A DNA stretch of 64,000 nucleotides from Acetobacter syzygii (GTDB lineage Bacteria > Pseudomonadota > Alphaproteobacteria > Acetobacterales > Acetobacteraceae): contig NZ_BAMZ01000008.1 of assembly GCF_000964225.1 (NCBI RefSeq), forward strand, positions 62,001 through 126,000. The letters run 5' to 3'. The notes under the pieces were generated by a model. That model saw only the letters and a program-made list of their open reading frames with translations, ran no database searches and was not told where the DNA came from. The translations under genes and the position numbers were made by a program. This document shows positions 52,575 through 60,953 of this stretch, in pieces; position 1 is the stretch's first letter, and the number at the start of each line of letters is the position of its first letter.

Positions 52575-55500
52575 ATGAAAGCGACGTGGGAGCCTGAGAA
52601 GGCGAATATGCAAAAGCTCATGGCTCAGAAGGAACTTGTCTTACAAGACCCTTCCCCCTTAAAGGCGGGGGAACTGTGCGCCTCCCTGTGCATGAACGGG
52701 CTGGCGGACGAGGGCGTGCGGCTGGCGCTGGAGCTTGTCAGGCGTTTTCCCGATCAGGTGCCCTACCTGCTGGTGGCGGTGTATGTGCTGACCACCTTTG
52801 TTGCACGGTACGATATTGCCGCCGTTATGCTCCGCAAGGTGCTGGCGCTGGAGCCGGATAACGCAGTCGCCAGAATCCATTACGCCAAGGTGCTGGTGGT
52901 GCTGGGCGATCTGGCGCAGGGCAGTGCGCAGCTTGCGGATGTTATTCGCCGTTACCCCGACCGGCGGGAGGAGGCCACGCTCCAGATTTCTGAAACCTTC
53001 CTGCGCATGGGCTACCCGCAGGAGGCGCTGGAAGTCATGCTGTTTACCATCCGTCAGAGCGTGCCCACGGCGCAGATGTTCAACCTGATCGGCTGCGCAT
53101 TAGGGTGCCTGAACAGGTCGGAGGAGGCCATTCCCTGGTACGAACAGGGAGCGGTGCTGGACCCGGCGGATAAGGGCATCAGGCTTGGTCACGCGCTGGC
53201 GCTGCTCAAATCCGGCCATTACGGCAAAGGGTGGGAACTGTTTGCCCGGCGTGACCCCAAACTGAGCCAGCTGACCCAGTGGTTTGCCAAATTTCCCACC
53301 CTGCAGCGGGGGGAGGATGTGGCGGGCAGAACGGTACTGCTTTATCAGGAGCAGGGGTTGGGCGATACGCTCCAGTTCATCCGCTTTGTGCCAGTTCTTG
53401 TGGCCCGTGGCGCGCAGGTTACTGTGGCTGTGGGGGATATGCTGGCCAAGCTTTTGCGCCAGTCCTACCCCGACCTTACGGTGCGTGTGCTGACCCAGTT
53501 CCAGCTGGACGAGACGTTTGATTACAGCCTGCCCATTCCCAATCTGCCTTATGTAACGGGCATGGAGCGGGCGGAGGATATTCCCGCAACGGTTCCCTAC
53601 CTCCGGGCCGACCCGCAGGACGTAGCCCGTTTTGCAGATCTGCTGCCGCCTGAGCGCCCGCGTATCGGGCTTGTCTGGTCGGGTGAACGCCGCCAGACGG
53701 GGGAGGACGTTATGGCCGATCAGTTGCGCTCCCTTACGCTGGCAACGGTTGCGGCGGCGCTTACACCGGTCAATGCCACGCTGGTCAGCTTGCAGTACGG
53801 TGCCCCGCGGGAAGATCTGGCGGCATGGCAGGGGCAGGCTATTTTTGACCCCATGGACCATGTGCGCGACATGGCCGATACGGCAGCGCTCATGGAAAAT
53901 CTGGACCTGATTATTTCGGTCGATACGTCCCCGCTGCATCTGGCCGGGGCACTGGGCAGGCCCGTGTGGCAGATCAGCCGGTGGGATGCGTGCTGGCGGT
54001 GGGGCGATGCAGGGCACAGGACGCCATGGTACCCGACCATGCGTATTTTTCGCCCGCAGGAGCGCGCTTTTGGCCCCATTCTGGCGGAGGTGGGTGCTGC
54101 CCTGCGCGCATGGGTTGCCGCATGGCCGGAAGCACCGCATGACCTTGCCATACCATCCGCACCAGCACCCGCAACCTTACCCTCCCTTCTGCCAGACCCG
54201 GCGGCGCTGGCGGCCAAGGCCGGTGCCGCCAGCGGTGCTGCTCACAAGCCTGCCGAGGCCGAAGGGGAGGGTATTCCAGTTCTGCCAGAAGGCATGACGG
54301 TGCAGGCCCTGTGGGACGCAAGGGAAGACCTGCTTAAAAACCCCACACCGCAAAAACTGAACGATCTGGCGGTCATGCTGTTTGAGCTGCGGCAGTATGT
54401 TGCGGGTGAACGGTTGGTGCGCGATGTGCTGGCCATCTGCGGGGATGATGTGCCCCTGCTGCTGGCCTCGGTCTCGTTGCTGAACACCTATACCGCCCAG
54501 CATAATCTGGTTGCGGCCCTGCTGCGCAAAATCCTGCTGTTGCAGCCGCAAATGACCGAACTCAAAATGTATCTGGCAAACACCCTTATCATCAAAGGGG
54601 ATTTGGCCGGTGGTTTGCAGATTTTTTCGGATATTATGCAAAACCACCCCGAACTGCGCCTGTTTACGTGCGAGCATATTTCCCTCGCATTGCAGGATGC
54701 GGGGTATCTGGAGCAGGCTTATCAGGTACTGGACCACTGGTTCCGTAATAGTCAGGAAACCACACCAGCCCTGTTCAACAACATGGGCTGCGTGCTCCAG
54801 CGCCTGAACCGCTCGGAGGAGGCGCTGGCATGGTACAAAAAAGCCATTGAAAGCCAGCCCGATAATGCGGCCATCCGCCTTGGGTATGCGTTGACCCTTT
54901 TTAAGGCCGGATACTTCTGGGAAGGGGTGGCATACCACGAAGGGCGCGCACTGGGCCTGCATGACCCTGCCGCATGGTACCATCAGCTCCCGCTGCTCCG
55001 GAGGGGGGATGCGGTGGCAGGCAAGTCCATTATTGTCTGCCAGGAACAGGGGTTTGGGGATAGCCTTCAGTTTGTGCGGTTTGTGCCGCTTATGGTGGCG
55101 CAGGGAGCTAAGGTGACGGTGGTTGTGCCACTTAATCTGCTCAAGCTCTTTACGCAGTCCCTGCCCATGGCAACCATTGTGGAAGATGCCCATTTTGCCC
55201 GCCAGAATGGGTATGATTACAGAGTGCCGCTGCCAGACCTGCCGTTTGTTATGGGGCTGAAGCGCCGGGAGGATATTCCCGCCAGTATTCCCTACCTTAA
55301 GGCAGACCCGCAGGATGTGGCGCGCTTTGCCGCACGGATGCCCGCCAAACGCCCGCGCATTGGGCTGGTGTGGGCGGGGGGCAAACGCCAGAAGGCATCG
55401 GACCTTGTGGTTAACCAGCGCCGCTCAACCGAACTGGCCAATGTTGCCCCGGCCCTGACACCGGTGGATGCGGAGCTGATCAATCTCCAGCATGGTCCCG

Positions 55501-55847
55501 CGCGTGATGAGCTGGCGGAATGGCACGGGCAGCCCATTCTGGACTTTATGGCCGACGTGCACACCATGGCCGATACCGCTGCGGTAATAGAAAATCTGGA
55601 TCTGGTGATCTCGGTCGATACATCGGTCCTGCATCTGGCCGGGGCGCTGGGCAAGCCGGTATGGATGATCAGCCGCAGGGATGCGTGCTGGCGGTGGGGG
55701 GATACGGGCGAGACCTCGCCGTGGTATCCAACCCTGCGTATTTTCCGTGCGCAGGAGCGTTCGTTCGCGCCGGTTCTGGCAGAAGTGGGGGCCGCCCTGC
55801 GCCAGTGGGTGGCAACGTGGCACCCCGGCAAAGGGGCGTTGGACTAG
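52575..55847 (+). CDS. Tandemly duplicated TPR-glycosyltransferase (FlmG-like candidate)
   Basis: A 1090-residue protein made of two copies of a TPR plus GT-B glycosyltransferase unit. The first spans about 1-520 and the second about 575-1085, joined by an Ala/Pro linker. Matching blocks keep a constant offset of 565 residues: NRSEEA (180 and 745), QEQGxGD (258, 823), RPRIGLVW (361, 926), ISVDTS (447, 1012), DACWRWGD (471, 1036). The glycosyltransferase signatures are those of TPR-linked, heptosyltransferase-like enzymes, such as Caulobacter FlmG, which glycosylates flagellin. The flagellar setting supports that role by inference. The ATG at 52575 follows AAGGCGG; the frame is open to 52287, but that part is not family-like. 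A shared 251-base gap separates it from divergent flhA. Confidence 0.85.
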   Translation: MKATWEPEKANMQKLMAQKELVLQDPSPLKAGELCASLCMNGLADEGVRLALELVRRFPDQVPYLLVAVYVLTTFVARYDIAAVMLRKVLALEPDNAVARIHYAKVLVVLGDLAQGSAQLADVIRRYPDRREEATLQISETFLRMGYPQEALEVMLFTIRQSVPTAQMFNLIGCALGCLNRSEEAIPWYEQGAVLDPADKGIRLGHALALLKSGHYGKGWELFARRDPKLSQLTQWFAKFPTLQRGEDVAGRTVLLYQEQGLGDTLQFIRFVPVLVARGAQVTVAVGDMLAKLLRQSYPDLTVRVLTQFQLDETFDYSLPIPNLPYVTGMERAEDIPATVPYLRADPQDVARFADLLPPERPRIGLVWSGERRQTGEDVMADQLRSLTLATVAAALTPVNATLVSLQYGAPREDLAAWQGQAIFDPMDHVRDMADTAALMENLDLIISVDTSPLHLAGALGRPVWQISRWDACWRWGDAGHRTPWYPTMRIFRPQERAFGPILAEVGAALRAWVAAWPEAPHDLAIPSAPAPATLPSLLPDPAALAAKAGAASGAAHKPAEAEGEGIPVLPEGMTVQALWDAREDLLKNPTPQKLNDLAVMLFELRQYVAGERLVRDVLAICGDDVPLLLASVSLLNTYTAQHNLVAALLRKILLLQPQMTELKMYLANTLIIKGDLAGGLQIFSDIMQNHPELRLFTCEHISLALQDAGYLEQAYQVLDHWFRNSQETTPALFNNMGCVLQRLNRSEEALAWYKKAIESQPDNAAIRLGYALTLFKAGYFWEGVAYHEGRALGLHDPAAWYHQLPLLRRGDAVAGKSIIVCQEQGFGDSLQFVRFVPLMVAQGAKVTVVVPLNLLKLFTQSLPMATIVEDAHFARQNGYDYRVPLPDLPFVMGLKRREDIPASIPYLKADPQDVARFAARMPAKRPRIGLVWAGGKRQKASDLVVNQRRSTELANVAPALTPVDAELINLQHGPARDELAEWHGQPILDFMADVHTMADTAAVIENLDLVISVDTSVLHLAGALGKPVWMISRRDACWRWGDTGETSPWYPTLRIFRAQERSFAPVLAEVGAALRQWVATWHPGKGALD

Positions 55848-55977
55848 GCCGCACCATGGTGGCCTGCCCCTAGCTACGGCCCATAAAACTGGCGGGGTGT
55901 TGTGTGGCTCTCAGCCAGAGTGGCTTTGTAGGGGCCGCTCCCCTGCGGTTAGGGCTGCCTGCCCTGCGGTGGCGGAC

Positions 55978-56865
55978 CTAGCCGCCGCTTTGGGGCATAA
56001 CCCGCTGTGCGGTGGCCCGCGCCACAGGGGCTGCACGGTAGGAGGCAAGAGAGCGGCCGCGCATGGAACTGCCATGCCCGTTGCCAACAGGGCCGGGTTC
56101 CACAAAATTCCGCATTCCCTGAAAAGGATGGAATACCTTGGGGTGCGAGATCTGGGGCATGCCATCTGGTCCGGTGCCCGTGCTGGCTTCGGCCACCATC
56201 ATGGGGGGGTGGCGCACCGTGGGGGTTACAGGGTGCGGGAACACCTGCGGCATAAGGGGCGATTTTTGCGGGGCCTGCTGGGCATCCCGCCCATCCTGCG
56301 GCACGGCCCATGCCTCCAGCACCTTCCACTGGTAGGGGGTGCCTATGCCCGGTGTCTGGGAATGGTAGGCTGCTGCGGCCCGTGGCCAGCTCCCGGTTTT
56401 ATCATACATCTGGAGCAGAAAATTGCCCGCGTACATGGCGTTGCGCAGCGGGTCGAACGCCAGATCGAGGGAGGAGAACGCATCAGGGTGCTGTTGCAGG
56501 TTGACCTGCATACACCCCACATCAATCGATATAATGCCCTGCTGGCGAAAACTCTGGACTGCCGCTACGGCCTCTGCCCGGCTGTTGTAGTGGTAGCCAA
56601 CACCTGCGGCATTGACTGTCCATGGCCATGCGGCCACCGTTCCATCGGATTCGACCCGGCCACTTTCCACCCGTCCCATGGCGGACAGAAACCCGTCGGG
56701 AATGTGCAGGCTGCGTTCGGTCTGGGCAATGGCTTCCGTGCATAACCCGGCCTCGGCGGAGTGGGCATGGGCCCGTGCAGCCCCCAGCATTGCGTGGGTG
56801 GCGCTGGCCAGAACCGTGGCGCACAAAAGCCAGTGGGCAGGCAGGGTACTACGGGGTGGTGTCAT
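55978..56865 (-). CDS. Lytic transglycosylase (SLT domain)
   Basis: Periplasmic peptidoglycan-cleaving enzyme. The 295-residue product has a signal peptide (ending near ARAHAHS). The Slt70-like domain has catalytic Glu67 in GRVESG and the further motifs VGCMQVNLQQHPDAFSSLDLAFDPLRNAMYAGNFLLQMY and SWPRAAAAYHSQTP. A Pro/Ala-rich C-terminal tail (about 190-295) has no recognised domain. It lies divergent from flgI-flgJ. The FlgJ encoded there has no muramidase domain, so this enzyme could open the cell wall for the rod; this is inference from position. A general VirB1-like role is also possible. Confidence 0.88.
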   Translation of the reverse strand: MTPPRSTLPAHWLLCATVLASATHAMLGAARAHAHSAEAGLCTEAIAQTERSLHIPDGFLSAMGRVESGRVESDGTVAAWPWTVNAAGVGYHYNSRAEAVAAVQSFRQQGIISIDVGCMQVNLQQHPDAFSSLDLAFDPLRNAMYAGNFLLQMYDKTGSWPRAAAAYHSQTPGIGTPYQWKVLEAWAVPQDGRDAQQAPQKSPLMPQVFPHPVTPTVRHPPMMVAEASTGTGPDGMPQISHPKVFHPFQGMRNFVEPGPVGNGHGSSMRGRSLASYRAAPVARATAQRVMPQSGG

Positions 56866-57362
56866 GCGTTCCGGTGGGGCTTGGTCGGGTTTTGCCGCGG
56901 GGTGCGCCCCTTGCTCCTTCTATTGTTGGCCCTTGCCAGTAATGGAAGAATATAAAGTACCACACGCAAGGAACAGGTGTTGCCATCGGGTGGTCACCTT
57001 ACTGGCCTGTATTCCGCCATGCCTGATCATGCAAGGATTCATGTACCTGCTGTGGCCCGCGCCGGGGCATAAATAGGGGTGGCGGGGGTGGTGGCGCGCC
57101 GCTCAGGCGGGGGGTGGCGCAGGCAGGGCGCTGGCCGTAATGCCCTGATTTTGCATTATCTTTGGTACATGGGTCGGGCATGGGGGTGCGGGCTGTGTGT
57201 GGCTGTTGCCACGGTAGGGGCAAAAAAGGCTTTTGGGCATGGGCCGTGGCGGGTTACATGAAGATTGAATGTAATGGCAGGCACGCCTATTTGTGTGCCA
57301 CAAGGCTATGGGATAACCCGGTACCGTGTGCCGGGCTGATCAATGCAGGGGTAAGCAGGTAT
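56866..57362. promoter_or_regulatory. Intergenic region between transglycosylase gene and flgI
   Basis: About 497 bases that should hold promoters for the leftward transglycosylase gene and the rightward flgI-flgJ-flgN unit. An AT-rich patch with ATATAAAGTACC lies at about 56949-56960. The frame of flgI is open back to 57162, but that extension is Cys/Trp/Gly-rich and not family-like. I see no additional gene. Confidence 0.4.
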
Positions 57363-58583
57363 ATGAGGAACCGCCTCAAGGCGAGCAACGGGTCTGGCGG
57401 TGCAGCCAGCCAGCATGGCACCGTGGCGAGCACTCTGGTGCGCCATACGGTGCTGGGGATGGGTGCGCGTGCGTGGGGCAAGGCCGTTATGGCCGCCTTT
57501 TTTATGGTCTCCCTGTTTATTCCGCTTACCTCCGCCCATGCCATTACGGTGCGTGTGAAGGACATTGTTGATTACGAAGGCGTGCGGGACAACCAGCTTG
57601 TCGGTTACGGGCTGGTTGTGGGCCTGCATGGCACGGGCGACCGTCTGACCAACATCATCTTCACGCGTGAGACGTTGATCAGTATGCTCAACCGGCTTGG
57701 CGTGAACATCCGCGACCGCGAAATCCAGTTGCAGACGCATGACGTGGCCGCCGTTATGGTGACCGCCACACTCCCCCCCTTCTCCCACGGGGGCGGGCGG
57801 ATTGACGTCACCGTTTCCGCCGTGGGTGACGCGCAGGACCTGACCGGCGGCACCCTGCTGGTGACCCCCCTGCAGGCTGCCGATGGCGAGGTTTATGCCG
57901 TGGCGCAGGGGTCGCTTGTGACCAACGCCTTTACCGCGGGTGGGCAGGCTGCCACGGTTACACGCAACATTCCCACCAGCGGGCATATTGCCAACGGCGG
58001 TGTGGTGGAACGTGAAGTGCCGGTCAAACTGGGCGAGACAGGGGTTATCCACCTCTCGCTGCATAACCCCAACTTTACTACGGCAACCCGTGTGGCAGAG
58101 GTCATCAACCGCCGTATTGGCGCGCACATGGCGCAGGTGGATGACCCGCGCACCATTGCCGTGGACCTGACCGGGCGCAATGCCTCGCTCACCCTGTACC
58201 GCATCGGGGATTTGCAGATCGAGCCGGACACCATGGCCAAGGTGGTGGTGGACGAAGCCAGTGGTACCATTGTTATGGGGGATAGCGTGCGCATCAGCAC
58301 CGTGGCCATTGCGCAGGGCAACCTGACCATTCAGGTCACGGAAACCCCTCAGGTTGTGCAGCCTGCTCCTTTTTCCAACGGGGTAACCGCCGTTGTGCCA
58401 CGGACACAGGCCAATGTGAGCACGGATAGCTCCCACCGGCTTGGTATTCTGCGGGAAGGGCCAACACTGGCCAGCCTTGTGGCGGGTATGAACGCGCTAG
58501 GCATGGGCCCGCGCGACATGATTGGTATTTTGCAGGCCATTAAGGCTGATGGCGCCCTTCAGGCCGATCTGGAAGTAAGGTAG
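57363..58583 (+). CDS. flgI: Flagellar P-ring protein
   Basis: Forms the peptidoglycan ring of the basal body. The mature protein begins after a signal peptide ending LTSAHA with the family start ITVRVKDIVDYEGVRDNQLVGYGLVVGLHGTGD. Other signatures are QTHDVAAVMVTATLPPFS, GRIDVTVSAVGDAQDLTGGTLLVTPL, TLASLVAGMNALGMGPRDMIGILQAIK and ADGALQADLEV at the C-terminus. The start is uncertain: ATG at 57363 gives a long leader (about 59 residues before the mature part); ATG at 57459 gives a normal one. FlgA, its chaperone, is encoded 28 kb away. flgJ follows seven bases later. Confidence 0.95.
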   Translation: MRNRLKASNGSGGAASQHGTVASTLVRHTVLGMGARAWGKAVMAAFFMVSLFIPLTSAHAITVRVKDIVDYEGVRDNQLVGYGLVVGLHGTGDRLTNIIFTRETLISMLNRLGVNIRDREIQLQTHDVAAVMVTATLPPFSHGGGRIDVTVSAVGDAQDLTGGTLLVTPLQAADGEVYAVAQGSLVTNAFTAGGQAATVTRNIPTSGHIANGGVVEREVPVKLGETGVIHLSLHNPNFTTATRVAEVINRRIGAHMAQVDDPRTIAVDLTGRNASLTLYRIGDLQIEPDTMAKVVVDEASGTIVMGDSVRISTVAIAQGNLTIQVTETPQVVQPAPFSNGVTAVVPRTQANVSTDSSHRLGILREGPTLASLVAGMNALGMGPRDMIGILQAIKADGALQADLEVR

Positions 58584-58590
58584 TCCAAGC

Positions 58591-58956
58591 ATGAGCGCAG
58601 TCTCCAACGTCAATGCGGCCCAGATTGCCAGCGCCCAGAACGCAGCCAGCACAACCCAGGCGGGCACCACCCCCCAGTCGGGGCTGAGCGCGCAGGCGCT
58701 GGAAAAAACCCGCAAGGCCGCCATAGAGTTTGAGGGCATGACCATAGGCGAAATGCTCCAGCCGATGTTTGACACGGTGGATACGGCCAACAGCCTGTTT
58801 GGTGGCGGGGCGGCGGAATCCCAGTTCCGGTCGTTGCAGGTGCTGGAAATGGGCAAGCAGATTGCCAATAACGGCGGCATTGGGCTGGCGGATAGCGTCT
58901 ATCGCCAGATGCTGGCCATGCAGGAAAAAGCACAGCAGGAAAAAGGCACATCATGA
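58591..58956 (+). CDS. flgJ: Rod-binding protein, FlgJ N-terminal domain only
   Basis: Rod cap/assembly protein. The 121-residue product corresponds to the rod-binding domain of FlgJ, with the pattern KAAIEFEGMTIGEMLQPMFDTV and AESQFRSLQVLEMGKQIANNGGIGLADSVYRQML. The muramidase domain found in enterobacterial FlgJ is absent, as in many alphaproteobacteria, where a separate transglycosylase supplies the activity. One such enzyme is encoded divergently at 55978-56865. Its stop overlaps the flgN start (ATGA). Confidence 0.92.
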   Translation: MSAVSNVNAAQIASAQNAASTTQAGTTPQSGLSAQALEKTRKAAIEFEGMTIGEMLQPMFDTVDTANSLFGGGAAESQFRSLQVLEMGKQIANNGGIGLADSVYRQMLAMQEKAQQEKGTS

Positions 58957-59402
58957 CCGATACGCCCAAAACACTGCCCAAAATACTGCCAGAAACACTA
59001 CAGGACCGCCTGTTGCAGGGGTTGAGTGCCGTCAATGCCCTGCTGGAGCAGGAGAACACGCTGCTCTCGTCCGGTCAGTGGCAGGATGTGGAAAAACTGC
59101 TCCCCCGCAAACGTACCCTTATGGAGCAGATGCGCAAACTGCTGCCAGCAGAAGCAAAACCCCTGACGCCGGAGCAGCGCAGTGCAAAAGCCGCCCCGGA
59201 AATGGAGGCCGCTACAAAGCAGTTTCATGCGCTGGTCCGCGCGAACGAAGAACTGTTGCAAAATGCCATTGCCGCCCAGGGGACGCTTATCCAGCTTGTG
59301 CTGGAGGATGCCGCGCAGGAGCAGCGTATTGGCTATGGGGCATCGGGCGGGTATGCGGTGGGCCAGCACAACAGCGCGCTCGCCCTGCGGAGTGATGTTT
59401 AA
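58953..59402 (+). CDS. flgN: Flagellar FlgN-type chaperone
   Basis: Predicted export chaperone for the hook-junction proteins FlgK and FlgL. The 149-residue helical protein shows the FlgN pattern: an early helix LQDRLLQGLSAVNALLEQENTLLSSGQWQDVEKLLPRKRTLMEQM, followed by a second long helix with FHALVRANEELLQNAIAAQGTLIQLVL. It is coupled by overlap to flgJ. Its clients are encoded in the leftward unit at 24354-27027. Confidence 0.85.
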   Translation: MTDTPKTLPKILPETLQDRLLQGLSAVNALLEQENTLLSSGQWQDVEKLLPRKRTLMEQMRKLLPAEAKPLTPEQRSAKAAPEMEAATKQFHALVRANEELLQNAIAAQGTLIQLVLEDAAQEQRIGYGASGGYAVGQHNSALALRSDV

Positions 59403-59423
59403 ACCACTCCGCCTGCGGCGGCC

Positions 59424-59933
59424 TTACCAGTAGCCGCCAATAACCTTGCGTGGCTGATCCCCCCCGGGGTCAGCGCCTGCGTACCATGCGCTCCAGTCCC
59501 ACACAAAAGTATCGCGCCGGTTTTCTGCCGTCATGGCGGCCAGCTCATCCACAACGGGGGTGGGTTGCTGCTTTTTGCCCTGCATCTGTGTTGCCGTCAT
59601 GTTGCGCAGGGTACGGAAGGCGGTTTCCGACCCCATGTAAACACATCCGCAGCCGATCGGGTCCGCATACAGGTAGATGGGGCCGGAAGGAGATGGGCGG
59701 TATGTCAGCTCCCCTGGTGGGAGCAGGTTCATCATCGCATAGCGTGCGGTGGTGTTGGCCTGATGCGCAATAAACCCGGCCTCGGACAGGGTTTTCCCTT
59801 TTTCCAGATACGGTGCTGCGGGGGACATGCACCCCGCCAGCACTGTGCAGAGCAACCCGCTGGCCGCCTGCGCCAGCCGTCTGGCAGGGCGGCGGTGGGT
59901 GGCCGGTGGGTGCAGGGGGGTGCCTGTGTGCAT
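59424..59933 (-). CDS. Predicted lipoprotein, function unknown
   Basis: A 169-residue predicted lipoprotein with a Pro/His/Arg-rich N-terminus, a hydrophobic core (AASGLLCTVLAGC) and lipobox LAGC (Cys35). The mature part has Tyr/Asp-rich segments including YLYADPIGCGCVYMGSETAFRTLRNM and ends near DWSAWYAGADPGG, without a domain I recognise. The ATG at 59933 fits the lipoprotein signal; the open frame extends to 60128, but that part is not signal-like. It is downstream of the GT25-like gene on the same strand and may be co-transcribed. Confidence 0.7.
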   Translation of the reverse strand: MHTGTPLHPPATHRRPARRLAQAASGLLCTVLAGCMSPAAPYLEKGKTLSEAGFIAHQANTTARYAMMNLLPPGELTYRPSPSGPIYLYADPIGCGCVYMGSETAFRTLRNMTATQMQGKKQQPTPVVDELAAMTAENRRDTFVWDWSAWYAGADPGGDQPRKVIGGYW

Positions 59934-59962
59934 CTGGCGGGTTCCGTGGCTGATGGTTTTGC

Positions 59963-60676
59963 TTAAAGGGCGGGGGCTGCGGCATCTGCCATGCACAGGG
60001 GCGGCACGCAGACATACGCCTTCATGGTGGAGTAATGCAGGCTCATCAACTGCTGGAGCGTTTGCGCGGCCACACCGCCTTCCTCCGGGTTGGGGGCGGG
60101 CACGGTGGTGCTGGTCAGGGGCAGGCACGCCTTGATCATTTTTTCCGCGCCGGAAGGGGAGATCGCATAGCCGCTCACGCTCTGGGTGGCCATAAGCGGG
60201 AAGGCGAGGGAGGTCACATCCATCTCGCTCAGTGCGCCAGCCCCACGGGCGGAATAGGGCGGCAGCACCGCACCGCTGAACAGGGCCAGTTCGGGCAGCA
60301 CGTCAAACTGGATTGTGGAACCGGGCGTATTGCCCCAGAGCACAAAGTCCCAGTCCTGTGGCAGGCTGGCCAGAATGCGCGTGCTTTCGGCCTCAAAATT
60401 GGCGCACAGCACGGCATTGCTCTCAAACACATGGGCGGCGGTCTGGTGCTGGGCCACATTGCCCCACAGTGCTACGTGCGACAGAGCCGCAGCAAACGCC
60501 TCCTGCGAGAACAGGCATTCGGCCGAGATCAGGTTCATCTGCTGCATGGCGCGCACATCCAGATCCTGCGGGTGCACGCCGACCGAACGCGCCAGATCCT
60601 GCACATGGGCATTGAGTTGCAAGAACCTTTCGGTCTGGTCTGGCGTTGTGTCGTTGCTGATGAAAAACTTGAACAT
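59963..60676 (-). CDS. GT25-like glycosyltransferase-related protein
   Basis: A 237-residue cytoplasmic protein resembling LOS-type glycosyltransferase family 25. It starts MFKFFISNDTTPDQTERF, then has CLFSQEAFAAALSHVALWGNVAQ, the usual SHxxLW motif. The region where GT25 has its LEDD motif reads SNAVLCANFE, so the metal-binding acidic pair is weak or absent, which could mean changed specificity or loss of catalysis. The ATG at 60676 has AGGA upstream. It precedes the lipoprotein gene. A role in surface or flagellar glycan synthesis is possible from context. Confidence 0.65.
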   Translation of the reverse strand: MFKFFISNDTTPDQTERFLQLNAHVQDLARSVGVHPQDLDVRAMQQMNLISAECLFSQEAFAAALSHVALWGNVAQHQTAAHVFESNAVLCANFEAESTRILASLPQDWDFVLWGNTPGSTIQFDVLPELALFSGAVLPPYSARGAGALSEMDVTSLAFPLMATQSVSGYAISPSGAEKMIKACLPLTSTTVPAPNPEEGGVAAQTLQQLMSLHYSTMKAYVCVPPLCMADAAAPAL

Positions 60677-60864
60677 TGAGAGGTCCTGCAAGTGGCAATA
60701 GGGCGGTCATGCGGTCACAACGGGGCGCATTGGGGAATTGGCACAAATAACAACTGCCACGGCGAAACCACGCTGATGCCCGAGAATACGGCAGAGCAGG
60801 GCGCATGGAAAGCCTTGAGCAGGCTCCACCCCGCCGCAGTATATTCCTGTGGCTTTGTTGGGTG

Positions 60865-60889
60865 TAAAACCATATAATAGAGCCGAATA
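60865..60889 (+). promoter_or_regulatory. Candidate promoter upstream of the DUF1217 repeat gene
   Basis: This stretch holds an exact TATAAT (60873-60878), and overlapping it TAAA (60865-60868), 13 bases, then GCCGAATA (60882-60889), which resembles the flagellar sigma-28 boxes TAAA and GCCGATAA with spacing two bases short. It is 64 bases before the ATG at 60954. Either element is weak alone. Confidence 0.35.
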
Positions 60890-60953
60890 CAGATTTTTTC
60901 AGGCCACGGCAGACGCTCCTGGCGCAGGTAGAAGCACGTAAAGGATTGGATTG

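Noticed and set aside
57162-57362. Upstream extension of flgI
   Set aside because: It would place about 67 unusual Cys/Trp-rich residues before the signal peptide and shows no ribosome-binding site.
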